64,000 bases of DNA from Bacillota bacterium (GTDB taxonomy: Bacteria > Bacillota > Clostridia > Clostridiales > Clostridiaceae), in contig JAGFXP010000003.1 of assembly GCA_017861315.1 (NCBI GenBank), positions 16,242-80,241 on the forward strand. Reading direction: 5' to 3'. The notes below the pieces were generated by a model, which was not told the origin of the DNA, did no database searches, and was given only the letters and a program-made list of their open reading frames with translations. Of the stretch, positions 51,144 to 60,522 are shown in pieces; position 1 is the stretch's first letter; each line of letters begins with the position of its first letter. The translations under genes were made by a program, and so were the position numbers.

Positions 51144-52535
51144 ATGGATAATACTTTAGTAAGAAAAATTTATAGAGAAACCGATGCATTCGCAGGCAAG
51201 GATATCAAGATTTCCGGCTGGGTTAGAACAGTAAGGGCATCAAACGCCTTCGGCTTCATCGAAGTTAACGACGGTACTTTTTTCAAGAACATCCAGGTTG
51301 TATTCGACGACTCGCTTGAGAATTTCAAGGAATTATCTAAGCTTCCCGTAAGCTCCGCCATCGAAGTTCATGGCAGGCTTGAACTCACCCCTGAAGCAAA
51401 GCAGCCGTTCGAAATCAAAGCGTCCAAAATTGAAATAGAGGGGCTTTCAGACCTCGACTATCCTCTTCAGAAAAAAAGGCATTCAATCGAGTTCCTGAGG
51501 ACGAAATCACATCTCAGGCCGAGGACCAACCTGTATTCAGCTGTGTTCAGGGTGCGCTCCATAGCTGCCTTTGCAATCCACAAATTCTACCAGGAGAGGG
51601 ATTTCGTATATACCCATACACCTATAATCACCGGCAGCGATTGCGAAGGTGCGGGAGAGATGTTCAGGGTCACCACCCTGGACCTCAATGACATCCCTAA
51701 GAATGAGGACGGAACAATCGACTACTCCCAGGATTTCTTCGGCAAGGAGGCAAACCTCACAGTAAGCGGTCAGCTCAACGTGGAAACCTTCTGCCAGGCG
51801 TTCAGGAACGTATACACATTCGGACCTACTTTCAGGGCCGAAAATTCGAATACCGCAAGGCATGCTGCAGAATTCTGGATGATAGAGCCTGAAATGGCTT
51901 TCGCGGAGCTGGATGACTACCTGGACATATCAGAGGAAATGATAAAATACATCATCAGCTATGTAATGGAGAATGCGCCCGAGGAGATGGAATTCTTCAA
52001 CTCCTTCGTCGACACAACACTGCTTGACAGGCTGAACAATATAGTGAACTCGGAATTCGGGAGGATCACGTACACTGAGGCTGTCGACATACTGAAAAAA
52101 TCAGGCGCCGAATTCCAGTACCCTGTCGAATGGGGCATAGACCTTCAGACAGAGCACGAGAGATACCTTACCGAAAAGGTGTTCATGAAGCCTCTTTTCG
52201 TAACGGACTATCCTAAGGGAATAAAAGCCTTCTACATGAGGCTGAACGACGACAACGAGACAGTTGCCTGCGCAGACCTTCTCGTTCCGGGAGTCGGCGA
52301 GATAATCGGCGGAAGCCAAAGGGAGGAAAGGCTTGATGTGCTTGAGCGCAGGATCGATGAATTCGGGCTCAACAGGGAAGACTACTGGTGGTACCTGGAT
52401 CTCAGAAGGTACGGCACAACAAAACATTCAGGCTTCGGACTGGGCTTCGAGAGAATCATAATGTACATGACAGGAGTATCCAACATAAGGGACGTAATAC
52501 CGTTCCCAAGAACCACTGGCTACGCAGAATTCTAA
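51144..52535 (+). CDS. asnS: Asparaginyl-tRNA synthetase
   Basis: Charges tRNA-Asn. 463 residues: N-terminal OB anticodon-binding domain ([32 protein letters not shown] region), then class II catalytic core with motif 1 near [21 protein letters not shown], motif 2 [28 protein letters not shown] and motif 3 [36 protein letters not shown] and the insert after GAGEMF mark AsnRS rather than AspRS. The start is the ATG after AGAGAGGTGATTACT. It is followed 18 bp later by hydF, likely in the same transcript. Confidence 0.96.
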   Translation: MDNTLVRKIYRETDAFAGKDIKISGWVRTVRASNAFGFIEVNDGTFFKNIQVVFDDSLENFKELSKLPVSSAIEVHGRLELTPEAKQPFEIKASKIEIEGLSDLDYPLQKKRHSIEFLRTKSHLRPRTNLYSAVFRVRSIAAFAIHKFYQERDFVYTHTPIITGSDCEGAGEMFRVTTLDLNDIPKNEDGTIDYSQDFFGKEANLTVSGQLNVETFCQAFRNVYTFGPTFRAENSNTARHAAEFWMIEPEMAFAELDDYLDISEEMIKYIISYVMENAPEEMEFFNSFVDTTLLDRLNNIVNSEFGRITYTEAVDILKKSGAEFQYPVEWGIDLQTEHERYLTEKVFMKPLFVTDYPKGIKAFYMRLNDDNETVACADLLVPGVGEIIGGSQREERLDVLERRIDEFGLNREDYWWYLDLRRYGTTKHSGFGLGFERIIMYMTGVSNIRDVIPFPRTTGYAEF

Positions 52536-52553
52536 CGAAAAGAGGTACCCGAA

Positions 52554-53750
52554 ATGCAGGAAACACCTAAAGCAAACAGGCTTCACATAGCAATATTCGG
52601 CCGTAGAAACGCCGGCAAATCAAGCTTGATAAACGCCATCTCAGGACAGGACATAGCCCTGGTTTCAAATGTAGCAGGGACAACAACCGACCCGGTTTAC
52701 AAAACTATGGAGCTTCTTCCTCTTGGTCCGATAGTGCTGATAGACACAGCCGGGCTTGATGACATCGGCGAAATCGGAGAGCTTAGGATCAAAAAGACAA
52801 GGGAAGTAATGGACAAGACAGACCTGGCAATACTCCTTTTCTCTGCGGAAAGCAAGGATTACTCCCTTGAGAAGGAGTGGTTAAGCGAGCTGAGGGAAAG
52901 GAAGATCCCTGTGATAGGCGTAATCAACAAGATAGATGAATCGGGAAGCAGCTTCCAGAGCGTAGACATTGACGAGCTGTTCGATATTCCTTTCGTCAGG
53001 GTAAGCGCCAAGGAAAGGATCAATATCGGCAGGCTCAAGGAGGCGATCCAGACCCACTCCCCTCTCGATTTTGAGCGCGAAACTATTACAGGGGATATCG
53101 TGAAACCCAAGGATATAGTCATACTCGTTGCGCCGCAGGATATACAGGCACCTAAAGGAAGGCTCATACTCCCGCAGGTTCAGATTCTCAGGGACCTTCT
53201 TGACAACGACACGCTTGCACTGACAGTCAAGCTTACGGAGCTGGAGGATATGCTTTCCGCCCTTGTAAGAAAGCCTGACCTTGTCATAACGGACTCTCAG
53301 GTTTTCCATAAGGTAAACTCAATTCTGCCTCCTGAAATCCCTCTCACTTCCTTCTCCATATTGATGGCGAGGTACAAAGGAGACCTGGAGGTACTTGTAA
53401 AAGGCGCCAAAGCAATAAATACACTTAAGCCCGGCGACAAGATCCTTATTGCCGAGGCATGCACGCATCATGCACTGCAGGGCGATATCGGCCGGGAAAA
53501 GCTGCCTGTCTGGCTGAACCAGAAGGCTGGCGGCGACCTCGATATAGAGGTGGTTGCGGGCGTTGATTTCCCTGAAGACCTTTCCGGATACAAGCTTGTA
53601 CTCCACTGCGGAGGTTGCATGTTCAACAGGAAGCAGTTCCTCACAAGGCTTATCAGGGCAACCGAGCAGAACGTGCCAATCACAAACTACGGAACAGCCA
53701 TCGCAGAGCTAAACGGAATCCTCGACAGGACAACCGAACTCCTTTTATAA
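52554..53750 (+). CDS. hydF: [FeFe]-hydrogenase maturation GTPase HydF
   Basis: Scaffold on which HydE and HydG assemble the di-iron subcluster before transfer to HydA. 398 residues: N-terminal GTPase with G1 GRRNAGKSS, G2/G3 NVAGTTTDPV and DTAGLDD, G4 NKID, then a dimerisation domain (~180-260) and a C-terminal iron-sulfur domain with CTHHALQGDIGREK and HCGGCMFN, the CxHx(n)HCxxC cluster ligands. No hydE, hydG or hydA is in the window, so they are elsewhere. Implies an anaerobe that makes or uses H2. GAGGTACCC before the ATG. Confidence 0.95.
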   Translation: MQETPKANRLHIAIFGRRNAGKSSLINAISGQDIALVSNVAGTTTDPVYKTMELLPLGPIVLIDTAGLDDIGEIGELRIKKTREVMDKTDLAILLFSAESKDYSLEKEWLSELRERKIPVIGVINKIDESGSSFQSVDIDELFDIPFVRVSAKERINIGRLKEAIQTHSPLDFERETITGDIVKPKDIVILVAPQDIQAPKGRLILPQVQILRDLLDNDTLALTVKLTELEDMLSALVRKPDLVITDSQVFHKVNSILPPEIPLTSFSILMARYKGDLEVLVKGAKAINTLKPGDKILIAEACTHHALQGDIGREKLPVWLNQKAGGDLDIEVVAGVDFPEDLSGYKLVLHCGGCMFNRKQFLTRLIRATEQNVPITNYGTAIAELNGILDRTTELLL

Positions 53751-53755
53751 AAACC

Positions 53756-53790
53756 AAGGCATGACCTTCAATCCGGTCGTGCCTTTTTCT
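53756..53790 (+). terminator. Terminator after hydF
   Basis: AAGGCATGACC and GGTCGTGCCTT form a stem with one G-U/A-C irregularity around TTCAATCC, followed by TTTTCTTTTC. Confidence 0.85.
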
Positions 53791-53890
53791 TTTCAAAAAA
53801 TATTTTTAAATTTATTTTTTTGTAACCGATTACTGATGTTTCATTATTTCTTCCGTTATATTAAAATAGGTTAAGGCATATAATTTTATT

Positions 53891-54355
53891 ATGAAAGGCA
53901 GGCCCTGTTTAATGAATTTATCGGAACCATATGAAACGCAATTTGCTAATTCAGATTATTATATCCAGGGAAAGACTGAGAAGATCTTGGCTCTTCAGGT
54001 CAGGATTGCGGAACTGGCAAAAGCAACGAACTGTTTCAAAAATTGTCCGCCGGACAATTGCGACAGAAATTCCCTTTTATCCCTCTATAGAGACTGCTTG
54101 ATACTCGCCTTCTATACAGGCTTCGATTACAAGTACAGGATAGATGAGATCAAGGCAAGTTCGGCCGCACTAAGCCTTTCTTCCCAATTCGAGACCCTGT
54201 ATGTGGATATAAATGATTTTGTCGTATGTTCTTCGCTCGACAACTATACAACATTGCTGGAAGACTTTGCTGCCCTGGGGACCGCGCTGGAATTCACCGA
54301 GATGGAAATACGGGATGCCTACAATCAGATCAATATAAATAAATTGTATATCTAG
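53891..54355 (+). CDS. Uncharacterised helical protein of about 150 residues
   Basis: I do not recognise the family with confidence. The 154-residue sequence is mainly helical, with a Cys-rich bend (NCFKNCPPDNC, four Cys) around residue 50 and then LLSLYRDCLILAFYTGFDYKYRIDEIKAS, which loosely recalls the helix pairs of all-alpha NTP pyrophosphatases of the dUTPase/MazG kind; the metal-binding E-x-x-E motifs of those are not clear. Two starts are possible, 53891 or the ATG at 53912. Single gene between terminators, so its function is not indicated by neighbours. Confidence 0.6.
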   Translation: MKGRPCLMNLSEPYETQFANSDYYIQGKTEKILALQVRIAELAKATNCFKNCPPDNCDRNSLLSLYRDCLILAFYTGFDYKYRIDEIKASSAALSLSSQFETLYVDINDFVVCSSLDNYTTLLEDFAALGTALEFTEMEIRDAYNQININKLYI

Positions 54356-54367
54356 AAATAGCAATAA

Positions 54368-54396
54368 AAGAAAGGGATTGCCCCTTTCTTTTTTTA
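54368..54396 (+). terminator. Terminator after the uncharacterised gene
   Basis: AAGAAAGGG and CCCTTTCTT close an ATTGC loop and are followed by seven to eight T. Confidence 0.9.
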
Positions 54397-54467
54397 TTTA
54401 GTCTAACAATATTTTATTCATTTATGCTAAACTATATATACTACAACAACATTTATGGAGGATTGAA

Positions 54468-55364
54468 ATGGATTTCAAGCAGATAGAAGCATTCATCAAT
54501 GTAGCAAAATTCAAAAGTTTTTCAAAGGCGGCAACCTCTAGTTTCCTTTCGCAGCCGGCTATAAGTTCACATATTTCAAGCCTTGAGAAGGATTTGAAAA
54601 TCCAGCTCTTCGACAGAACTTCCAAGGAGGTTTCGCTCACGCCAGCAGGGGAATCTTTTTTAAACTATGCCATAGATATCCTGAATACCAGAGACAAGGC
54701 GGTAAGAACGCTCTCCACCTTCAACGACAATATCGAAGGGAATCTGTACCTGTCTGCCAGCACTACTCCATGCAACACGCTGGTCCCGGGGCTGCTTCAA
54801 CATTTTCATACCGCTTACCCGAATGTTCACTTCAATGTTTCCGAGATGAGTTCCGGACAGATAATTGATAATATAATCAAATTTGATTCAGAGCTCGGAA
54901 TTGTTGGTAATATGGTGAATGACGAAAAGATAGACTGCTTCAGGCTGATGGAGGATGAACTGGTTGTCATTTCGCCAGTCTCCTTCAAACTTCCGGAGGT
55001 TCTGTCGCTTAAAGATCTCCTGAAGCATGATTTCATAATGAGGGAGAAAAATTCTGCGACAAGAAAGACCTTTGAGGATATGCTTCACAGGAAAGACGTG
55101 GATCTATCCAATCTCAAGGTTCCTTACGAGGTTAACAGCCTCGACACCATGCTTCAGTTTGTTAAGGCAGGTCTCGGGGTTTCCGTCGTATCAAGCAAGG
55201 TATGCAGGGATTACGTTTCCTGCGGCCTCATGAGGGAGAGCAGAATTAAGAACCTGCCTATGACCAGAAATATTTACCTGGTTACCAGCTCAAAGAGGAC
55301 CCTGACCCCTACGGCAAAAGCGTTCTTCAATATGTGCAGGGATAAATACAAATTTGAAGTGTAA
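54468..55364 (+). CDS. LysR-family transcriptional regulator
   Basis: 298 residues: winged HTH at 1-60 (FKQIEAFINVAKFKSFSKAATSSFLSQPAISSHISSLEKDL, then LFDRTSKEVSLTPAGE) and a periplasmic-binding-like effector domain (~90-290) with GNLYLSASTTPCNTLVPGLL and FVKAGLGVSVVSS. The pattern resembles the CysL/CysB-like branch, but the effector cannot be told. GGAGG before the ATG. Convergent with the D-2-hydroxyacid dehydrogenase gene, so it does not obviously regulate it. Confidence 0.92.
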   Translation: MDFKQIEAFINVAKFKSFSKAATSSFLSQPAISSHISSLEKDLKIQLFDRTSKEVSLTPAGESFLNYAIDILNTRDKAVRTLSTFNDNIEGNLYLSASTTPCNTLVPGLLQHFHTAYPNVHFNVSEMSSGQIIDNIIKFDSELGIVGNMVNDEKIDCFRLMEDELVVISPVSFKLPEVLSLKDLLKHDFIMREKNSATRKTFEDMLHRKDVDLSNLKVPYEVNSLDTMLQFVKAGLGVSVVSSKVCRDYVSCGLMRESRIKNLPMTRNIYLVTSSKRTLTPTAKAFFNMCRDKYKFEV

Positions 55365-55411
55365 AAAGATCACGCCGCTGATAAATTTATCAGCGGCGTG
55401 ATCTTTTTTGT
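55363..55411. terminator. Bidirectional terminator between LysR gene and dehydrogenase
   Basis: AAAAGATCACGCCGCTGAT and ATCAGCGGCGTGATCTTTT form a perfect stem of about 19 bp over AAATTT, flanked by A and T tracts that suit both directions. Confidence 0.95.
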
Positions 55412-55418
55412 GCTTCTC

Positions 55419-56363
55419 CTAATAACCTCTTTTAAGGTCTATCACATTTCTCAGCTCTTTGCCATCCATGAAATTCTTCATGTTTCCGTGAATTGTCTCG
55501 TATCTCCTCTCGTCCTTCATATCTGAAATGAAGGCGTTGTGAGGCGTTACTATCACGTTGTCCATCTCCCAGAAAGGACTTGCCGGACTGAGCGGCTCCT
55601 CCTCGAACACATCAAGTGCCGCGCCGGCGATCTTCCCGCTTTCCAGCGCATTGATAAGCGCCGCCTCATCGACTATGCTTCCCCTTGCAATGTTTATGAA
55701 ACAGGCACCGTCCTTCATGTTTCTTATCCTGCCGGCATCGATGAGGTGGAAGCTCGAATCTGTGTACGGGATCGTAACTACAACAATATCCGCCTGGCTG
55801 AGCATCTCGTCAAGCTGGTCAGCCCTGAAGCACTCATGGAAGTACTGAACTTCTAAGCCCCTGGTGTTCAGCCCCACCACCCTTGCTTCAAAACCCTGGA
55901 GCCTTTTTGCAGCCTCCTGAGCTATGGCGCCTGTGCCTATGAAGCCTATGGTTTTCCCGTAAACCTCGAGAATCCCCCTGTCGAGTTTCCACTGCTTTCT
56001 GTCCTGGCTGCGCATGAACCTTGAGCTGTGCTTGAGAAGCTCCAGTATGTCCATTACTATCCATTCCCCTATGGGTATGCTGTAGCCCTTGTTGTTTGTT
56101 ATGATTATGTCTTTATCCTTAAGATAACCGGTGGGGAGCTGGTCGATGCCCGCGCTGAAAAGCTGGATCCATTTAAGCTTTTTCATTTTTGATATATCAA
56201 GTGTTGCAAAGGGGTCATACCCTATGATAACCTCGACATCTCTCAGTTCTTCGCTGTACGCAACCTCCTTCTCTGGTATGTATATGAGGTCGCAGCCCAG
56301 CTTCCTGAGGCCTTCCATTTTCTCTTCTCCGAAATTGTATGTAATCAATGTCTTAACGCCCAT
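55419..56363 (-). CDS. D-isomer-specific 2-hydroxyacid dehydrogenase
   Basis: 314 residues. NAD(P)-binding domain with GKTIGFIGTGAIAQEAAKRL (GxGxxA form), catalytic Arg in INIARGSIVDE, Glu in ALDVFEEEPL and His in VTPHNAFIS, so the active site is complete. Specific substrate unknown: glyoxylate/hydroxypyruvate, 2-oxoacids or phosphoglycerate relatives are all possible, and it lacks the C-terminal domain of SerA. The start is the ATG after AGGTGAGGAAC, not the GTG nine bases upstream. It follows accA, with an intervening weak terminator. Confidence 0.88.
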   Translation of the reverse strand: MGVKTLITYNFGEEKMEGLRKLGCDLIYIPEKEVAYSEELRDVEVIIGYDPFATLDISKMKKLKWIQLFSAGIDQLPTGYLKDKDIIITNNKGYSIPIGEWIVMDILELLKHSSRFMRSQDRKQWKLDRGILEVYGKTIGFIGTGAIAQEAAKRLQGFEARVVGLNTRGLEVQYFHECFRADQLDEMLSQADIVVVTIPYTDSSFHLIDAGRIRNMKDGACFINIARGSIVDEAALINALESGKIAGAALDVFEEEPLSPASPFWEMDNVIVTPHNAFISDMKDERRYETIHGNMKNFMDGKELRNVIDLKRGY

Positions 56364-56385
56364 GTTCCTCACCTCTCAAGATAGT

Positions 56386-56416
56386 GAAAAGCATTTGCAT
56401 ATTTCTATGCAAATGC
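56386..56416 (-). terminator. Hairpin after accA
   Basis: GCATTTGCAT and ATGCAAATGC pair over an AGAAAT-type loop, followed by TTTTC on the minus strand. Probably a weak or partial terminator ending the fatty-acid operon. Confidence 0.65.
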
Positions 56417-56420
56417 CTCT

Positions 56421-57242
56421 TTACTCGCTGTATTCACCCATGTTCCTGAACTTCTCATACCTGCTCTGAACCAGTTCTTCAACGGGTTTTGAGTTAAGTT
56501 TGTCCAGTGTCGATATAAGGTTTTTCTTGATTTCCTCGGCAACCTTATCAACATTTTTGTGGGCTCCGCCGAAAGGTTCCTTGATTATCTTGTCTATTAT
56601 GCCAAAACCCTTCAGGTCCTTGGCTGTTATCTTCATTATGTTTGCAGCTTCCTTTGCCCTGCTGCCGTCCCTCCACAGGATTCCTGCGAATCCTTCAGGC
56701 GACAGTATGGAGTAAATTGAGTTTTCCAGCATCCATACCTGGTCGGTAACCGCAAGAGCCAGAGCTCCGCCGCTTCCGCCTTCGCCAATAACTATCGAAA
56801 TGCTCGGGGTCCTTAGCTTCGACATCTCGAGAAGATTTCTTGCTATGGCTTCACCCTGGCCTCTTTCTTCAGCCCCTTCATCGCAATGGGCTCCCTTTGT
56901 ATCAACGAAGCATATCACAGGCCTGTTGAATTTCTCTGCCTGCTTCATCAGCCTCAGGGCTTTTCTGTAGCCGTCCGGCTGAGGCATTCCGAAATTCCTC
57001 TTGATGTTTTCCTTGATGTTCCTTCCCTTCTGGTGACCGATCACAGTGACCGGCATGCCGTCAAGCATAGCTATCCCGCCTACTACGGCAGCATCATCGC
57101 TGAAATACCTGTCGCCGTGGAATTCGATGAATGAATCGAATATCCTGTCAATATAGTCCATGGCGGTAGGCCTTTCTATCATTCTTACAAGCTGAAGCCT
57201 GTCCCAGGCGGTTTTTTTGGTTTTGATATCTACAACAGCCAT
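56421..57242 (-). CDS. accA: Acetyl-CoA carboxylase carboxyltransferase, alpha subunit
   Basis: With AccD transfers carboxyl from carboxybiotin to acetyl-CoA, making malonyl-CoA. 273 residues: [87 protein letters not shown], and [21 protein letters not shown], all typical. Shorter N-terminus than E. coli AccA, as in Clostridia. GGAGGAGGT before the ATG, which lies 3 bp after accD. Last gene of the fatty-acid operon. Confidence 0.96.
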   Translation of the reverse strand: MAVVDIKTKKTAWDRLQLVRMIERPTAMDYIDRIFDSFIEFHGDRYFSDDAAVVGGIAMLDGMPVTVIGHQKGRNIKENIKRNFGMPQPDGYRKALRLMKQAEKFNRPVICFVDTKGAHCDEGAEERGQGEAIARNLLEMSKLRTPSISIVIGEGGSGGALALAVTDQVWMLENSIYSILSPEGFAGILWRDGSRAKEAANIMKITAKDLKGFGIIDKIIKEPFGGAHKNVDKVAEEIKKNLISTLDKLNSKPVEELVQSRYEKFRNMGEYSE

Positions 57243-57245
57243 AGC

Positions 57246-58121
57246 CTACCTCCTCCCCGATTCTCTGTGAATCGCCAGAATGTTTTTTATCATCTTGACC
57301 TGGTCACGCCTGTGAACAATTTTGTCCACGAAGCCGTGCTTTATCATGAACTCCGCTGTCTGGAAATCTTCAGGCAGTGTTTTCTTAATCGTCTGCTCTA
57401 TCGTCCTTCTGCCTGCAAAGCCTATGAGAGCTCCCGGCTCTGCCAGGATTACATCTCCGAGGGTTGCAAAGCTGGCGGTTACCCCTCCTGTTGTTGGATC
57501 CGTTATTACTGTAATGTAAAGGAGTCCGGCATCCGAGAGTTTCCCAAGGGCCGCGCTTGTCTTTGCCATCTGCATGAGGGAGAATATCCCTTCCTGCATC
57601 CTTGCTCCCCCTGAGGCTGTAAATATGATGACCGGCAGCCTTAAATCTATCGCCTTCTCCACTGCACGGGTGATCTTTTCCCCTACAGCAGAGCCCATGC
57701 TGCCCATCATGAAGAAGCTGTCCATTACGCAGATAACCGCTTCCTCTCCCAGGATTTCACCTTTTCCAGTCACCACAGCTTCATTCAGCCCCGTTGATTC
57801 TACGGACTTGCCGAGCTTTTCCTCATAGCCCTCAAAGCCGAGAGGGTTTACAGACTTCATGTTTCTATCGAACTCCATAAAGGTGTCAATGTCCGTCAGG
57901 AATTCTACCCTCTCCCTTGCGGTCATCCTTATGTGGTGGTCGCAGTACGGGCAAACCTTGTTGTTGCTCTCAAGGTCTTCCTTGTATATGGTCTGTCCGC
58001 ATTTAGCGCACTTCGCCCACATGCCCCCCGGTATGGAAGGCTTCTTTTCAACTTGAGCTTCCTTCTTGATCGGCTCTTTGCTCACCGTGATATATTTGTT
58101 TCTCTTAAATAAGTTGTTCAT
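57246..58121 (-). CDS. accD: Acetyl-CoA carboxylase carboxyltransferase, beta subunit
   Basis: 291 residues. The zinc ribbon [23 protein letters not shown] (two CxxC) is at ~35-60, then the crotonase-fold carboxyltransferase core with [36 protein letters not shown], and [40 protein letters not shown]. Start at the ATG after GGAGGTGAAAGGGCTA. Between accC (27-bp gap) and accA. Confidence 0.96.
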   Translation of the reverse strand: MNNLFKRNKYITVSKEPIKKEAQVEKKPSIPGGMWAKCAKCGQTIYKEDLESNNKVCPYCDHHIRMTARERVEFLTDIDTFMEFDRNMKSVNPLGFEGYEEKLGKSVESTGLNEAVVTGKGEILGEEAVICVMDSFFMMGSMGSAVGEKITRAVEKAIDLRLPVIIFTASGGARMQEGIFSLMQMAKTSAALGKLSDAGLLYITVITDPTTGGVTASFATLGDVILAEPGALIGFAGRRTIEQTIKKTLPEDFQTAEFMIKHGFVDKIVHRRDQVKMIKNILAIHRESGRR

Positions 58122-58160
58122 TAGCCCTTTCACCTCCTGCCGGATGAGTACCCATCACTT

Positions 58161-59504
58161 CTAGATGCTCATCTTTCTGGCAATAAAACCTGTGTCGTAG
58201 TCACCCTTTACAAAATCATCGTCCATAAGGATCTGAAGCTGAAAATCGATATTTGTGTATACTCCTTCTATGACAAACTCATAGAGGGCTCTTCTCATCT
58301 TCATTATGGCCTCTTCCCTGTCTTTACCATGCACGATCAGTTTTGCAATCATCGAATCATAGTTTGGCGGTATCACATAGCCCGGATAAACAGCGCTGTC
58401 TATTCTGACATTGAATCCTCCCGGGATGATCAGCCTTTCGATCTTTCCCGGCGAAGGCATGAAGCCCTTTTCAGTGTTTTCTGCGTTTATCCTGCACTCT
58501 ATGGCATGTCCTTCAAGTTTGATGTCGGACTGGGTGAATTGAATTTCTTCACCTGCTGCTATCTTTATCTGCTCCTTGATGAGGTCTATGCCTGTGATCA
58601 TCTCGGTTACAGGATGCTCGACCTGGATACGGGTATTCATTTCCATGAAGTAAAAGTCGCCGTTCTTGTCCAGAAGGAACTCGATCGTTCCTGCATTGTC
58701 GTAGTTAACGGCTTTTGCTGCACGTACCGCGGTTTCTCCCATCTGCTTTCTCAACTTCTCTGTCATGACAGGGCATGGCGCTTCCTCAAGAACCTTCTGG
58801 TTCCTCCTCTGTATGGAGCAGTCCCTTTCGCCGAGGTAGACTATGTTCCCGTGCTTGTCGCCCAGGATCTGTATTTCAACATGCCTTGGCTTCTCGATGA
58901 ATTTTTCCATGTAGATTGTGTCGTCACCGAAGGCAGCCTTTGACTCGGCTTTTGCGCTTTCGTAGTCATTTACAAGCCTTTCCGGATCGTGCACTATCCT
59001 TATGCCCCTTCCGCCGCCGCCGGCAGAAGCTTTGATCATCACAGGGTAACCGATTTCCGAAGCGGTCTTGATGAGCTGGGACTCGGTCTTTATGGCCCCT
59101 TCGGAACCAGGAACAACCGGAACTCCCGCACTTATCATAAGCTCCCTTGCATTCGATTTGTTTCCCATCTTGTCTATGCACTCAGGTTCAGGCCCTATGA
59201 ATACTATATTACACTCTTTGCACATTTTTGCAAATCTGCTGTTTTCCGATAAAAACCCGAAACCAGGATGGATCGCCTCTGCGCCAGTAAGGACGCAGGC
59301 ACTCAATATGTTCTTTATGTTAAGATAGCTGTCTTTTGCCGGTGCAGGTCCAATGCACACTGCCTCATCTGCAAGCTGCGTATGAAGGGCATCTCTGTCC
59401 ACTTCGGAATAAACCGCCACAGTAGCTATGCCCATCTCCCTGCAGGCCCTTATTATCCTTACTGCTATTTCTCCTCTATTTGCAATCAGTACTTTATTAA
59501 ACAT
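58161..59504 (-). CDS. accC: Acetyl-CoA carboxylase biotin carboxylase subunit
   Basis: ATP-dependent carboxylation of the biotin on AccB. 447 residues: [21 protein letters not shown], the glycine-rich ATP loop [60 protein letters not shown] and RINAEN, a full ATP-grasp biotin carboxylase. Upstream of accD, downstream of fabZ (30-bp gap). Confidence 0.97.
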   Translation of the reverse strand: MFNKVLIANRGEIAVRIIRACREMGIATVAVYSEVDRDALHTQLADEAVCIGPAPAKDSYLNIKNILSACVLTGAEAIHPGFGFLSENSRFAKMCKECNIVFIGPEPECIDKMGNKSNARELMISAGVPVVPGSEGAIKTESQLIKTASEIGYPVMIKASAGGGGRGIRIVHDPERLVNDYESAKAESKAAFGDDTIYMEKFIEKPRHVEIQILGDKHGNIVYLGERDCSIQRRNQKVLEEAPCPVMTEKLRKQMGETAVRAAKAVNYDNAGTIEFLLDKNGDFYFMEMNTRIQVEHPVTEMITGIDLIKEQIKIAAGEEIQFTQSDIKLEGHAIECRINAENTEKGFMPSPGKIERLIIPGGFNVRIDSAVYPGYVIPPNYDSMIAKLIVHGKDREEAIMKMRRALYEFVIEGVYTNIDFQLQILMDDDFVKGDYDTGFIARKMSI

Positions 59505-59534
59505 TTAACTCGACCTTTCAAATAAAATATTAGC

Positions 59535-59981
59535 TTAGCCTATCATGAATGTGAGTTCAACTTCGCAGGCTTTTTTATCGCCCACATAGGCTACGCCCTT
59601 TCCGAACCCGGCAGGTCCCTTTATCTTTACTATTTCGGTTTCAAGTCTGAGAACATCTCCGGGAACAACCTTCCTGCGGAATTTAGCGCTGCTTATGCCT
59701 CCGAAGTAAGCTGTCTTGCCCTTGAACCTCTCATCGCTCAGGATAGCCACCGCCCCAGTCTGTGCCAGAGCTTCAACTATGAGCACCCCGGGCATGACAG
59801 GCTCCTGCGGGAAATGACCCTGGAAGAAAGCCTCATTTGCAGTTAAATTTTTATAGCCTATAGCTCTTAATCCAGGCTCCAGATACTCCACCTTGTCCAC
59901 CAGAAGCATCGGATACCTGTGAGGGATTATCTGTTTAATTTCATTTACGCCAAGATTCACATTAAATTCATTATCCATCAT
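59535..59981 (-). CDS. fabZ: 3-hydroxyacyl-ACP dehydratase FabZ
   Basis: Dehydrates 3-hydroxyacyl-ACP to trans-2-enoyl-ACP. 148 residues, hot-dog fold: IIPHRYPMLLVDKVEYLEPG with the catalytic His, NEAFFQGHFPQEPVMPGVLIVEALAQ with the catalytic Glu. No FabA-type isomerase is in the window. The start is the first of two ATGs after GGGAG (59981 or 59978). Placed between accB and accC, which is a common Clostridial order. Confidence 0.95.
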   Translation of the reverse strand: MMDNEFNVNLGVNEIKQIIPHRYPMLLVDKVEYLEPGLRAIGYKNLTANEAFFQGHFPQEPVMPGVLIVEALAQTGAVAILSDERFKGKTAYFGGISSAKFRRKVVPGDVLRLETEIVKIKGPAGFGKGVAYVGDKKACEVELTFMIG

Positions 59982-60008
59982 TTTTTCTCCCATATCAATA
60001 AGATATTG

Positions 60009-60521
60009 TTATTTTAACCTGATTTTAAACAGCGGCTGGTTGTATTCCACCATCTCTTCGTTCTTAACGAGAACTTCGACTATCTCTCCATCAACCTCGC
60101 AATGGATCTCATTCATGAGTTTCATTGCTTCGAGTATGCAGAGCACGTCGCCCTTTTTTACTGCCTTTCCTGCCTCGACGAACTTCGGCTTGCTGGGGCC
60201 TGGTGACTCGTAGAATGTGCCCACTATAGGTGAAGCCACTACATACAGATCCTCTTCCGGAACTGCTGCCACAGGTACAGGCGCCGGTGCGGGCGCTGCT
60301 GCGATCACTGGCGCAGCAGCTGGCGCTGCCACCAATGCCTTTTCCTCAGCGCCTGGCGCTGCTGCCTTAAGCGCTTCAGGCGCTGCCTTCTGGATGTATT
60401 CTACATGAGGCTCTCCGGTTTTTTTCATAACGAATGAAATTCCCTGCCAGTTTACTTCAAGGTAATCCAGCGATGAATTGTCCATAGCATTGATAATATC
60501 TTTTATACCATTAAAATCCAT
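60009..60521 (-). CDS. accB: Biotin carboxyl carrier protein of acetyl-CoA carboxylase
   Basis: 170 residues. C-terminal biotinyl domain (~95-170) with the biotinylated Lys in CILEAMKLMNEIHCEV; the N-terminal part is helical, followed by an Ala/Pro-rich flexible linker (~50-88, PAAAPVIAAAPAPAPVPVAA), and VASPIVGTFYESPGPSKPKFVEAG before the domain. The start is ATG after GGAGTGAGTAAT; an earlier GTG overlaps fabF. It starts 1 bp after fabF. Confidence 0.95.
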   Translation of the reverse strand: MDFNGIKDIINAMDNSSLDYLEVNWQGISFVMKKTGEPHVEYIQKAAPEALKAAAPGAEEKALVAAPAAAPVIAAAPAPAPVPVAAVPEEDLYVVASPIVGTFYESPGPSKPKFVEAGKAVKKGDVLCILEAMKLMNEIHCEVDGEIVEVLVKNEEMVEYNQPLFKIRLK

Positions 60522-60522
60522 A

